Source: Symbiotaphrina buchneri (taxonomy: Eukaryota; Ascomycota; Symbiotaphrinales; Symbiotaphrinaceae). From it: a stretch of DNA of 64,000 bases. Position numbers and translations under genes: made by a program. Position 1 is the first letter of the stretch. Each line of letters starts with the position of its first letter. The stretch is from contig BCIG01000027.1 in assembly GCA_001599915.1 (NCBI GenBank), positions 372,001 to 436,000 of the forward strand, in the 5' to 3' direction. Below are positions 1-10,534 of the stretch, piece by piece. The notes below the pieces were generated by a model that saw nothing but the letters and a program-made list of their open reading frames with translations, ran no database searches and was not told the origin of the DNA.

Positions 1-351
1 AGTCACACGAGAGGTCTATACTGCTTATATCGGGGCGCTTGCGGGTCAAGGCCTGTTCGATGAAGCGAAGGATTTGATCCAAAACATGGAGAAGGAAGTC
101 GGATGTGTTCCCGATGCTTTAGCGTAAGGCCCCTGCAGCAGCTACCTACATCGAAAGCGGATTGCTAACAATAAATCAGATTGGGAACATTTTACAATGC
201 CACTCGGAACTCTAATAGGAAGGAGCAAGTGGAAACGTGGGCATCCGAGAAGTATCCTGAAGTTTGGGAATCGTTGATCAAACTCGGACAAAGCATCAAG
301 GAGGAATTTGGGGAGAAGACATTCAACATCAACAGAAGTGTACCCGCATGA
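1..351 (+). CDS. PPR-repeat protein, 3' end (partial)
   Basis: C-terminal end of a pentatricopeptide-repeat protein; the 5' part lies outside the window. Exons are 1-123 (reading from base 2) and 180-351. The 56-bp intron 124-179 has a GTAAGG donor, a GCTAACA branch-like element and a CAG acceptor, and it keeps the frame. The first exon reads as a PPR helix pair (VYTAYIGALAGQGLFDEAKD, then a methionine/PD-containing second helix), followed by a TFYNATRN segment that could start a further repeat. The last 50 residues are acidic/basic and end in SVPA. PPR proteins of fungi mostly bind RNA in mitochondria; that role is inferred from the family. Only about 97 residues are visible, so family assignment is fair and function is open. 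Confidence 0.7.
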
Positions 352-1181
352 GAGGCGCTGTGTTGATATTTGCAATGAAAGACTTAGTACGCACATTTGC
401 CTTGTGTTAACGGCCCAACCGTGATAGGTCACTGGCAGTATATACAGATCATGCTGTAGAAATAACTATCTTGTACATATATTAGATCGGTTGAAGTACA
501 AGTGATGCACCCAAATATCACAGCGGGACTGGACGTATAAAGGGGCTTCTGTACCGCTTCCAAGTTCAGAAAGAGTGTGAAATAGCCGCCTGTAATTAGC
601 CCCAATCGCTACGTACGAGGTCAATATCTTCATATCTGTACATAAAGGAATATTTATTATTCAGTACTATCAGGAATTTTAATCAATATTTGATTTGCTA
701 TCCCAATTCCTGGTCGTTGCTCTGAGACGGAATTACTGAGCTGCCCCGCGCAGCAGCGTAAAAGGGGTATTAATAATGGACGCCTGGCGGGCCTAAGTCC
801 GTAAGTCCGACCACTGGTGATGTACACCTATAACGTCACTAAGCGGAGGAAAACACGGGAGCAAAAGAACTTTGGAGAACATTCAAAACGGGCCGTATTC
901 CTATATTGAGTATAGTATAGAGTGTCGAAATATTATTGTTTTTTTTACCTCAGTGGCTAAATTAGGCAACCAAATATTAGAGCAGCGCCAGACACCTCTT
1001 CAACCATATGTTTACCCGTTGTAGCCCTCTTGCCAGACAAATAATATTTGCCGAGCATCGTCACTTCAGTTCCCACATCCCCGGCTTTCGACAAATTCTC
1101 AACTCGCATTATATACCTACCTCTGAGAGATATCTACGCTTCCCTAATCTCACACCGGTATCATTCATTCACAACGAGGCT
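352..1181. other. intergenic, PPR gene 3' to reductase 5'
   Basis: AT-rich in places (around 640-720 and 930-990, with a T-run near 939-946). I see no coding frame with splice support and no tRNA. It probably holds the PPR terminator and the reductase promoter. A frame opening at 1008 runs into the reductase, but the conserved protein starts at 1182. Confidence 0.5.
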
Positions 1182-2455
1182 ATGGCTACGCAGAAGGCCG
1201 TGGTCATCACAGCTCCGAAAGAGGCCAAGGTGCTCTCTGATGTGCCCATCCCAAAATGTCCTCCCACGTGCATCCGGGTAAAGGTGCACTCTGTTGCATT
1301 GAATCCTACCGACTGGAAGCACGTTGACTTCCTTGCTGACCCAGTAAGAGCGCCGCTCGTCCCAATGCTGAGCCATGCACATGCTAAATCGGATATAGGG
1401 AGCGATTGTTGGATGCGATTACTCTGGATGGGTCGAGGAAATTGGCAGTGAAGTGACGAAAGACTTCAAGAAGGGGGACAAAGTATGTGGAGCCACACAT
1501 GGCTGTAAGTAGCACAAGTCCCCTTACAAGCGCCAACGCCTAACTCGTCATCCTCCTCAGCAAATGCCGTAAACCACTCCACCGGCGCATTCGCCGAGCA
1601 TACCCTAGCAAAGGGGGATGTGGCTATCAAGATCCCGGACACATTGAGCTTCGAGCAAGCCGCAACCCTCGGCATTGGTATCTCCACCGTTGGGCAAGCT
1701 CTGTATCAGTCCCTGAAGCTTCCGTTGCCCAACGAGCCAGCAAAGGAGCCATTCCCTCTTCTCATCTATGGCGGAAGTACTGCAACCGGAACCCTGGGAA
1801 TCCAGTTTGCGAAACTGTAAGGCAGCCTTGAATTGCGGACTCAAACATCATTACTAATCTAGCTGTTAGTTCCGGCCTTACCGTTATTACAACATGTTCC
1901 CCGAGAAACTTCGGACTCGTGAAGGAATATGGCGCCGATGCCGCATTCGACTATGTGAGTACAATTCGGGTCGAGACCCCACCATCCCAATTGGCAGCTG
2001 ACCTCTCCCAGAATGACCCTGAAACTCCCAAAAAAATCCGGGAATTGACAAACAACTCACTCAAATACGCTTTTGACACCATCTCGGAGGGCAATTCTGC
2101 CCAGATCTGCGCGGACAGCTTGTCCACCGCCGGGGGTGTCTATACCCAGCTCCTTGGCGTCAAATCGCCCCGTGAAGATGTCGAAAGCAAAGGAACGCTG
2201 GCATACACCATATTCAACGAACCTTTCAAGATGGGCCCGCAAGGCAACATGATTCCGGCCAAACCAGAAGACTTTGAATTCGCCAAGATGTTTTGGGAGC
2301 TATCCAGGAAGCTCCTGGCTGAAGGGAAAATCAAGGTGCATCCACCAACCGTGGGCCAGGGTGGTCTGGAGGGCGTGCTGGATGGACTGCAGAAGCTGAA
2401 ACAAGGTAAAGTCAGCGGGACGAAGTTGGTCTATACCATCTCGGAATCTTTCTAG
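1182..2455 (+). CDS. zinc-type dehydrogenase / enoyl reductase (LovC/ToxD-like)
   Basis: Medium-chain dehydrogenase/reductase of the trans-enoyl reductase branch. Five exons: 1182-1343, 1399-1504, 1561-1816, 1870-1954, 2012-2455; 350 aa. The N-terminal GroES-like fold opens [16 protein letters not shown] and contains the typical [11 protein letters not shown]. The Rossmann NADPH site is [16 protein letters not shown] (about residues 151-166), followed by [21 protein letters not shown]. No structural-zinc cysteine cluster is seen, as in LovC/ToxD-type reductases. The last intron (1955-2011, 57 bp) has no stop and is a multiple of three, so it could be mistaken for coding; removing it restores the family alignment FDY-NDPETPK. 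Such enzymes reduce enoyl or quinone-like substrates. Stand-alone copies outside a polyketide cluster are common, and no polyketide synthase is nearby, so the substrate is unknown. Start chosen at 1182 because upstream residues do not resemble the family. Confidence 0.85.
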
Positions 2456-2781
2456 CTGCATTTAAACTGCATGGATGAGCGCTGGGTGGGCCTGGCATGT
2501 TATTTACTCTCATCTGGTTGTACCATAGAAGATGCGGAAACCATAAAACATACATGAAAACCGCTCGACCGAAACAAGGGCAGCCATGCTGCTCCTTGAT
2601 CAAATCTTACGGCGGGCAGACTAGCGCTTTGATGATAATACAAAGTATGTCATGCCTTTTGTCAGCATAAAGCGGTGTGAGATTCTGCCGCAACTCCGCC
2701 CGTGCACGAAAAGTTATCCAACAATCTTAGCATCTCCGCATCGCAAGTCCTCTATCTACTCCTCTGGAGCGTCTAGTCACA
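2456..2781. other. intergenic, reductase 3' to IMP3 5'
   Basis: Short spacer. An open frame from 2652 runs into IMP3 exon 2 across the intron region but is a by-product; the conserved IMP3 start is at 2782. Confidence 0.5.
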
Positions 2782-3422
2782 ATGGTGCGACAGCTCAAGC
2801 ATCACGAGGCAAAGTATGCGACCCTATCGCCCATTCCCTCTCTTTGCCCCTACCACATCGCTCCGGTGTTGCTAACTCCTCTACCCTCAGGCTCCTCCGC
2901 AAAGTCGACTTCACGACCTACGCCTCCGACAACAACCACCGGCGGGCGGAAGTCGTGCGGCGATACTCAATCCAAAAACCCGCGGACTACGACTCCTACA
3001 ACCGAATCTGCGGATCCCTCAAGTCTCTCGCACACAAACTCGCCGCGCTGGAGCCATCGGACCCGTTCCGGCTGAAGCACGAGCGGCTGCTGCTCGAGAA
3101 GCTGGGCGACATGGGCGTGCTGCGCGGCACCGACGAGCAGGGCGCCAAGCTGAGCGAGGTCGAGCGGAAGGTCGGCGTCGCTGCGTTCGCCCGCAGGAGG
3201 CTGCCCGTCGTCATGACGCGCCTTGGCATGGCGGATACGGTCACGGCGGCGATTAAGTTTGTCGAGCAGGGCCATGTTAGGGTCGGGACGGAGGTCGTTA
3301 CGGATCCGGCGTATCTGGTTACGAGGAATATGGAGGATTTTGTGACTTGGGTCGACTCGAGCAAGATCAAGAGGAATATCCTCAAGTATCGGGACAAGTT
3401 GGACGATTTTGACTTGCTCTGA
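2782..3422 (+). CDS. IMP3: U3 snoRNP protein Imp3
   Basis: Component of the U3 small nucleolar ribonucleoprotein (Mpp10-Imp3-Imp4), needed for early 18S pre-rRNA cleavages in the nucleolus. Two exons, 2782-2813 and 2891-3422; 187 aa, close to the 183 aa of yeast Imp3. Start [11 protein letters not shown] continues across the 77-bp intron into LLRKVDF, the classic Imp3 N-terminus. The first third resembles the ribosomal uS4 N-terminal region, followed by an S4 RNA-binding domain at about residues 109-175 ([20 protein letters not shown], then [10 protein letters not shown]). The C-terminus [12 protein letters not shown] is typical of the family. Codon use becomes very GC-rich in the middle of exon 2 (3000-3250). 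High confidence because of family match along the whole length. Confidence 0.95.
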
Positions 3423-3820
3423 ATCGAAAACAGGGCGGGTTCGACAACTATTGGAGCGGGAAATGTCTACCTTTCTTTTCTGTAACGCATAGCATGGCGT
3501 CCAGGGTATAGGCGTTTTGAGCGGCGATTCGCCCATGGACATGTATTAGCTACAGGTGCAGGTGGGATCAACATGCCGTCATTCACGAGTGATGTCAAGG
3601 GATGGTCAATATAGCGTAGAAGAAATTTGATATGAAGTTGGCCGTATCATCATAAAGGCGAACCCATCTCATCATAAGCCGTTGCGGTCATCCCTAACCA
3701 GAGAAAGATAAGAGTCAAAAGTCATCATCGTAAAGAGCTCATATCCAAAAACAAGCATTGGAACCTTCGATAACAACCCCCAGCCCACCTCTAAATATCA
3801 TTAGATCCATAAATCTCTGC
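3423..3820. other. intergenic between convergent genes
   Basis: Shared 3' region of IMP3 (plus) and the DUF3824 gene (minus). No further coding signal seen. Confidence 0.5.
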
Positions 3821-6800
3821 TCAATGTAAAATGCTGTTGACCAGTAACGGGATAGACTCTCTCAGCTTCATACGGCCCGAAAGCAAATCTTGCAGCTGCT
3901 CTGCTAGTATGTCTTCATCAGCTTCTGGCTTCTTGTGTCCTTGTTCGTCAAATCTAGGGGGTAGTTCAATGGTATCATCGGAGTCAGCCGAAGGCGTAGG
4001 TGAGGCGTCTCGATGTTTCGATCGACTTCTTTCGACCTCAGGGTTAGAGGCAAAAGGGGCTGGGTCTGAGTGTCGGCGGTATTTCCGTCGTGACGGATTT
4101 GGGTTATTGTTGTGGTCGGTATAGTCATCTCGTGCCCTGTGATGTCGACGACGAGAAGACGGATGGTTCCGAGAATAGTCGCTTTCAGTGTCTGTAGAAG
4201 CTTCGGAGTGCAGATCAAACTGCACTGTCTTTGAGTGTTGTTGACCGGAAGATAGAGGAGGAGCAGCTGGAGGGGGAGACGGGGCCCGAGGAGTCCTCAA
4301 GCCATCTACTATTAATAGCTGTTAGTATGGTACTCGCCGAGATATGACATGTTCACGAGGGAATGGTGACGGGACGCACACTCGTCAGGAACACTTGCCG
4401 AGGCATGAGGGCCACTCACATTAACATTCGGCCTATCGTTCTGCCTATCGTTCTGTCTATCGTTCTCCGACCCTCTATGATCAGCTTCTGGAGGCGGCGC
4501 CTGATGGTTCGAACTATCGTGTTCAGGAGCAGCAGCTGGTGGGTAGTTCCGATATGCAGACTCGTCAGGCATTTGATGGGACTGGGCACCAGCCGTTGGC
4601 GGTGGTGGATAGTGTGATGCATCGAACGTAGGGTTCTGGTAGCCAGTAGGGGGCGGCCCGGAGGGTGGAGGTGGGAAGTACTGGTGCTGTTGGTAATAAT
4701 TGTCGGAAGGAGGATAACCAGGGCCGGCGCCGGGGGAGGGTGTGTAAGGGGGTTCTGGTGTCCACGGTGGATGATATTGTTCATTCCCGTTCCCGTTCCC
4801 TTGATCGTATCCTAGAAAATATATGTCAGAAACAAGTTGATCCGCCATTCCTAACCGCATTCTACTTACGTGGTTCTTCCTCTCTTTCCCGCTGCTTTTG
4901 CCGCTCTTGTCTTTTGGTCCATTCATGAGCCCCTAATGCTGCAGCACCGGCGGCAAGCCCAGATTCTGCAAGGCCCCTACTTCTGCTCCTGCTCCCAGAA
5001 TGGCGGCGCCCACTGCCTCGCCTATAGTCTTCCGGAGAGGAGTCCGACAAACTACTCGAATCAGATCTGTGCCTGCCCCTGCTTCTCCGTGGTTCATCCC
5101 CAGGAAAAGTAGCCGCCCTATCAGGAGGACAGTATGGCGCACTGGGGGGAGGCATGGCCGGATCTTCGTAATAATTGCTCCCCTGCATTGGTGGCTGGTT
5201 GTAGAAGCCCGCTGCTGGTCCTGGTGGGAAGATCGGATCCGCCCCATATTGAACCAGTCCCGTCTCCTCCGGATTCGCAGGGAGGTCTCTGTCTCTCGAC
5301 CTTGACTCCGAGCGGCCCTTGCGTTCCTGACTCTTTACTCGATTCTCCCTGTACTTCTCGTATAGACCCGCAAGTGCCGCTCCACCCAAACCGGCAGCCA
5401 CCACAGGTACAGCTTCTTTGACACGGCTTCGGGAACGTGACCCTGGCCTAGAACTAGACTTGTGTCGTGCGTGTTGAGCAAGGCCCGCGATGGCTGCCGT
5501 TGCAAGGCCGGCCCCGGCAATTATCTGGTTCCTATGGTTCTGGTCAAGAGCGCCCGATTTATTGGAGTCGCGGCTCTTACTTCTGCTCCTTGGTGCATAG
5601 TCATCGTCATCGGAATCGTAGTCTCGGGAAGCAGAACGGCGCCTCGACCTGCCAGATCTGCTCCGGCTTCTTCCTCCTTTGCTACCACTGGCGTATTTGA
5701 CGGCTGCAGCAAGGGCGGCTGCCCCCAGTCCGAGCTCCGCTAACGTCTTCGCTTTTGAGTGGGATCGCTCTCGACCTCCATTGTCCCTATCACTGCTTCT
5801 GCCGCGAGACTTGTCCCTAATCCTTGTAATGACTTCCGCTCCAATCGCACCGAGTGCAGCTCCAGCGAGATCTCTCCTCCCGCGATGACCTGGGTCGTCT
5901 CCTTGCTTTTTCCTATGATTCCGAATGATTTCTGCTGCGCCAATGCCAGCAAGCGCACCCTCAGCCAAGTGACGCTTATGATGAGGGCTCCGGCTTCGAC
6001 TTCGGCCATAGCCTTCCTCCTCTTCCTTGCGCCGAATAACCACTACATCGTCATCACTGTAGCTTCGATCATCACGCCAATCTCGATCGTCACGGGCGTA
6101 TTGACCTCCGGAGTCACGGCCGCGCCCTTGGCGCCGAGCAAGAGCACCAGCCGCTGCCCCAGCGGCAGCTCCGCCCGCCACCGCAGCAAAATCATCTCTT
6201 CGACCGTCGTCGCGCTCATAATAAAAGTCTTCGGAGTGCTCGTCCTCGTCTCTACCACCACGACCTCCTCGCACCCGGACATCTCTTTGGTAGTAGTAGT
6301 CTTCCTCACGTTCCCTGGGTTGGGGCCGTGGTGGCGCTGGACGCTCCTCCCGCCGTTCCTCACGCTGATAGATATACTGTGGTTCTTCCCTTGCAGGGAT
6401 CACGATTGGCGCACGGGGTGCCTCTTGTATGATGATGGGTTGCGGTTCTTGTCGGATAATAATAGGCTGAGGTGGCGGGTCAGGACGCGCAAAATATTCG
6501 GTGGAGCGAGAGTAGCGCTCAAGCCCAACCGGGCTTCGGCGAAGAGCATCTCTCTCATAGTCGATCTCATATCGTCTTTCGAACCTTTCAGGCTCCCATT
6601 CCCGCTCGCGGCGGATATCAATCTCGTATCTCGAAAGTTCCGGCTCCGAGCGGCGATAGTCAGGTTCCCGTTCACGCCTGATGACTATCTCACGCGAAGT
6701 CTCAGGGCGATCAACCTCTTTCAGGAAGTCCAAGTCATACCGTCGTCTCTCAGGCTCCCTATCTCTCTCAAGATCAATTTCATACCGCCTCTCGACAGGT

Positions 6801-7006
6801 GGTGGATCGTCTCGATCAAGATCTATCGTATAGCGTCGTGTTCGTCTCTCTGGTTCCCGCTCTTTATAGATAGTCAATTCTTCCTTCTCCTCTTCCACAG
6901 GGCGAGTAACCCTGTATCGGCGGATCGTCCGGGTACCAGTATGCGGTGCTGACGCGTATGACCGCTCATCCCACTCTCGCTCACGCTCCTTTACTATGAC
7001 TGACAT
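3821..7006 (-). CDS. DUF3824-type Arg/Ser-rich protein with Ala/Gly helical repeats
   Basis: Large low-complexity protein of about 1018 aa on the minus strand. Exons in transcript order: 7006-4870, 4811-4380, 4308-3821; both introns have clean GT-AG ends and keep the frame. Residues 1-270 are highly charged, with recurring short blocks such as RRYEIDLERDREPERR. Residues about 273-710 hold seven Ala/Gly-rich helical segments (for example LAGIGAAEIIRNHRKK and LAGAALGAIGAEVI), each followed by an Arg/Ser or basic spacer. This layout matches the fungal DUF3824 family as I know it. The next 140 residues are Pro/Tyr/Gln-rich (GYPPSDNYYQQHQYFPPPPS) and the tail is Ser/Arg-rich, ending in a short helix. 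The function of the family is unsettled. The sequence suggests a mostly disordered scaffold whose small hydrophobic helices could self-associate or touch membranes; that is inference. Confidence 0.85.
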
Positions 7007-8633
7007 CTTTAATCGCGATGCCGGCTAGTGACTTGGATGCTTAGCCAACAGCGATGTAAATGGAACCAGCTATGTAAAGGTGTTGGGCAACTGCCTTAGT
7101 AGCCTTGATGACTGAGGCGAATGTGCGTCGGTGTCGTACTCTGAATCTATTGTATCCAGTTTGTTCGGAACAGAGTACGGGAAAAGCTGAAGCTGGAGAC
7201 AGTACACCAGTGTACGAGGAAACGTGCAGTAGGAATATGAACGCTAGAGGGGTGGAAGAGAGTGCGGGTCAGCGGCAGGATGCGCCTCTTTGAATCTGGC
7301 GCTAGAGCTGGCCAAAACTGTCACGGGCCGTCGAGAAACTGTCACGGAAGGGATCCAAGCGTCAGATTCAGGGCTCAGGCAGCTTTGATCTTGGCTGACA
7401 CGAAGATGTGCTTCAGACGGCGAAAAGAGCGAACAGTGTGTGAAAAAGTTGGTGATGAGTAGAACAGATGTTGCGTAAGGTAGGCAAGTAATTATAAGGT
7501 AGCGCGCGGCCAAATCGGAGCCATTCTACCCTTTTCTTTTCCTTCCCGGTGGGTGCTGGGGTTGGAGGGCCGTCAGCCGTATATACCGTGGGTACGAGTG
7601 GGGTGAGTGGTCAATTGGCTCGCACTATTCTGCTCAGCTAAGGCTTGAGCAGCCGAGGGAAAGCAGGATGACTGGATGAGGGGGGCTGGGGCGCTAAAGC
7701 GTGGAATCCTTGGAAAATCATCGTCATCGCGTCACCTGTCCATCTAACTCAAAAATGGCGGCCCGAGGTGGAAGCATGCGAATATCTATGGCTACATTCG
7801 TATCGTTACAGGACAACTTCTAGGACTATCGTAGATACTAGGTGCCTAAAGTATCGCGACCCCTGAAAGGCGAGGTAGGAATGCCTTGCCTTCAGCGCTT
7901 GGAAGTTTGCGTCTTGAGATGTTCTGCGCCGAGACAGCTGCACGTCATTTCTGCCTTACGGAAGTATCAGGATGGCTGGCCTACTGTTGCGTTTCGTGCA
8001 CACTTTGTGCGACGAATAAGCCGGCTGTCGGCTGAAGCGAGATCTTGGGTAATTTGCGCATCAGCTGCTGGTGAGGGCATTATAGAAGAATAAGGGAAGG
8101 CAGTCAGTCCTCTTCCAGGTCGGTGGAGCCCGATAATGCTGCTTGAATGGATGATTAAAATGGCTTGCCTGTCCTCAAAGGATTGATACCAGGTGTACCG
8201 AACAAACTGATGGCTGTCCCCTGAACTTGTTCGAGCAGATAATCGCCAATATGGGAGATGCTTTGTCCGGTTCTTTTGGATGACCTCCTTTCTACATGTA
8301 TGAGGTGGATCATGTCTTTGATGCCAAATCTCAAACTGTACCTAAGGTAATCATTGCGCTGCTGGAGGAGCTAGTGGTACCATCTATGAAGGTAAGGTAC
8401 CTAGCGAGCTAGCGAGATATCTACAACAAAGAAAACGGCCGACACGATTCTGCCATCTGTGACCGCCCCAGTCAACGCGACAAGGCCAGGTGTTCCCTTA
8501 TTTTCAAACAACGGTGGAGCCGTCAAGTGTAAGAGTACTGCTCCAGCCTGCAAGCCATTGCCTTGAGGGCATTAAGGGGCGTTCGTTCACTTGATCTCCG
8601 TTCTTATGCTGAGCGCATGAAATTGAATGCAAA
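7007..8633. other. intergenic between divergent genes (DUF3824 and DnaJ)
   Basis: About 1.6 kb shared upstream region. Short frames (7105-7293, 7262-7462, 7842-8093) lack splice or family support. AAGGTA-type runs occur at 8337-8350 and 8389-8401. No tRNA or repeat found. Confidence 0.5.
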
Positions 8634-9931
8634 ATGATCATTTTCACGTCTTTCCTACTCATATGCCTGTTACCGTTGGTACTATGTGCGGAAGATTATT
8701 ACAAGGTATGAGGGGCAGTCGTGGCAAGACCATCAGAAGCTTGCAATTGATCATCTCATGCTAATTGGAGTAGTTATTGAACATAGATAGATCGGCGTCC
8801 GACCGGGACATCAAGCGCGCGTATCGGACACTCAGCAAGAAGTACCATCCAGATAAGAACCCTGGGGACGAGACGGCCCATCAACGGTTCGTCGTGCTTG
8901 CAGAAGCTTATGAAGTCCTCTCGGATCCCGAAACCCGCCAAATATATGACCAACATGGACACGAAGGCGTCAAGCAGCGCAAGCAAGGGGGACAAGCTCA
9001 GCACCATGACCCCTTCGATCTTTTCTCTCGCTTTTTTGGTGGTGGAGGCCACTTTGGACACGGCGGTCAAAGAAGAGGACATGATATGGAAGTCCGGATC
9101 CATCTACCATTAAGGGACTTCTACACCGGCCGGGAGACAGAATTCAGCATTGAAAAGCAGCAGATTTGCGAGGCATGTGAGGGTTCTGGAAGTGCTGATG
9201 GCCATGTCGACACATGTGGGCAGTGTGGAGGGCGAGGGATGGTCCTTCAGAAACATATGCTGGCGCCTGGCATTTTCCAGCAAGTTCAGAGCCATTGCGG
9301 AGCTTGTGGAGGGAAAGGCAACGTGGTGACGCATCCTTGTAATGTCTGCAAGGGTGAAAGGACTGTCCGCAATGTGGTTACGCATTCGCTCAACGTCGAA
9401 CCGGGCGTACCTAAAGGTGCAGTCGTGACTTACGAGAACGAAGCCGACGAGAGTCCGGACTGGGTCGCGGGAGATCTGAAAGTCGTGCTTCTGGAGAAAG
9501 AACCTGAGTTAGGGCAGGACGACGAGGAGAGAGTTGACGGCACATTCTTTAGACGCAAAGGCGATGACCTCTTCTGGAAAGAGCTCCTGAGCCTACGGGA
9601 GGCGTGGATGGGCGACTGGACTCGAAATCTCACGCATCTTGACGGTCATGTGGTCAAGCTGGGCAGGGAAAGAGGTGAGGTGATTCAACCTGGACTGGTT
9701 GAAGTCATCAAGGGCGAAGGTATGCCTGTTTGGCATCAGCATCAAAAGGAAGGTGGAGAAGATGTGGGAGCGCTACATGTGGAATACTCAGTGGTTCTGC
9801 CTGACCAGATGGACAAGGCTATGGAGAAGGAGTTCTGGTCATTATGGGATAAATGGCGGTCAAAAAAGGGTGTGGATCTAGGCAGAGACAGTGGCAGACC
9901 TGCTTCTGCAATGGGCCATGATGAATTGTAA
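8634..9931 (+). CDS. scj1: ER-resident DnaJ chaperone (Scj1-like) ending in HDEL
   Basis: Class I Hsp40 co-chaperone acting with BiP/Kar2 in the ER lumen. Two exons, 8634-8705 and 8774-9931; 409 aa. The small first exon encodes a signal peptide (MIIFTSFLLICLLPLVLC, cut near A-E-D) and the first J-domain residues DYYK; exon 2 continues with LLNIDRSAS. The J domain has the HPD motif (KKYHPDKNP), followed by a G/F-rich stretch (FGGGGHFGHGGQRRG). The zinc-binding region has four repeats (CEACEGSG, CGQCGGRG, CGACGGKG, CNVCKGER); the fourth lacks the final glycine. The C-terminal substrate-binding region follows, and the protein ends in HDEL, an ER retrieval signal. Signal peptide plus HDEL fix the location. 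Without the 5' exon, annotation would start inside the J domain and miss the secretory signal. Confidence 0.95.
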
Positions 9932-10534
9932 TACTAGTCATAGAATGAATGAGCTTTGTACACTGCACCTGGCTGACGTATAGGTTAAGCTTACCTTTAT
10001 GGTACATACTGCGTTGGGATTGTTAGTGTTTGGGCGTTCTGTCACTCCGCAATTTTGGTGGCTTGCGGACCCAATCAATTCTAGCCGCAACTGTATCTTG
10101 AGTGGCGCCTGTACCTAGACGAGGCCAGAACCGCACGCGCTCTGCAGCCATCCTCACAAGGCTTGACAGCCCAACATATCGACAGCAACGCAGGCTCGCA
10201 CCAAATTCGTCAATGACTGCCTGCATCGGAGCGGATACAGAGAAGGCCCTCCTCCTCAACAACAACATGATGCCATGATCCGCCATTGATAGGTGTACTT
10301 CTCTCGGCCGCCCGCCTTAGCGGGCCTTGTTCGCCGCTTCCCTATTCTTCGCCATTGATTGGGAGCCCCACCCATTCAAAAGCCCCATATCGACAGGATA
10401 ATTCGAAGCGCACTTCGGAGTCGCACCATATTGCCGAACTGGGGAAGGGGAAACTATAGCGGTGGAAATCCTGGCATTCTGGTCTGTATAACGCATACAA
10501 GAAGGAAGGTTTCGCAGGACGAAAGTTGCCGGAT
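9932..10534. other. intergenic, DnaJ 3' to demethylase 5'
   Basis: 600-bp spacer. An 87-codon minus frame at 10023-10286 and a plus frame at 10359-10589 show no family resemblance. It likely contains the 5' leader of the JmjC gene. Confidence 0.45.

Noticed and set aside
5759-6952. 397-codon plus-strand frame
   Set aside because: Lies antisense within the DUF3824 exon; a by-product of Arg/Glu-rich codons on the other strand.
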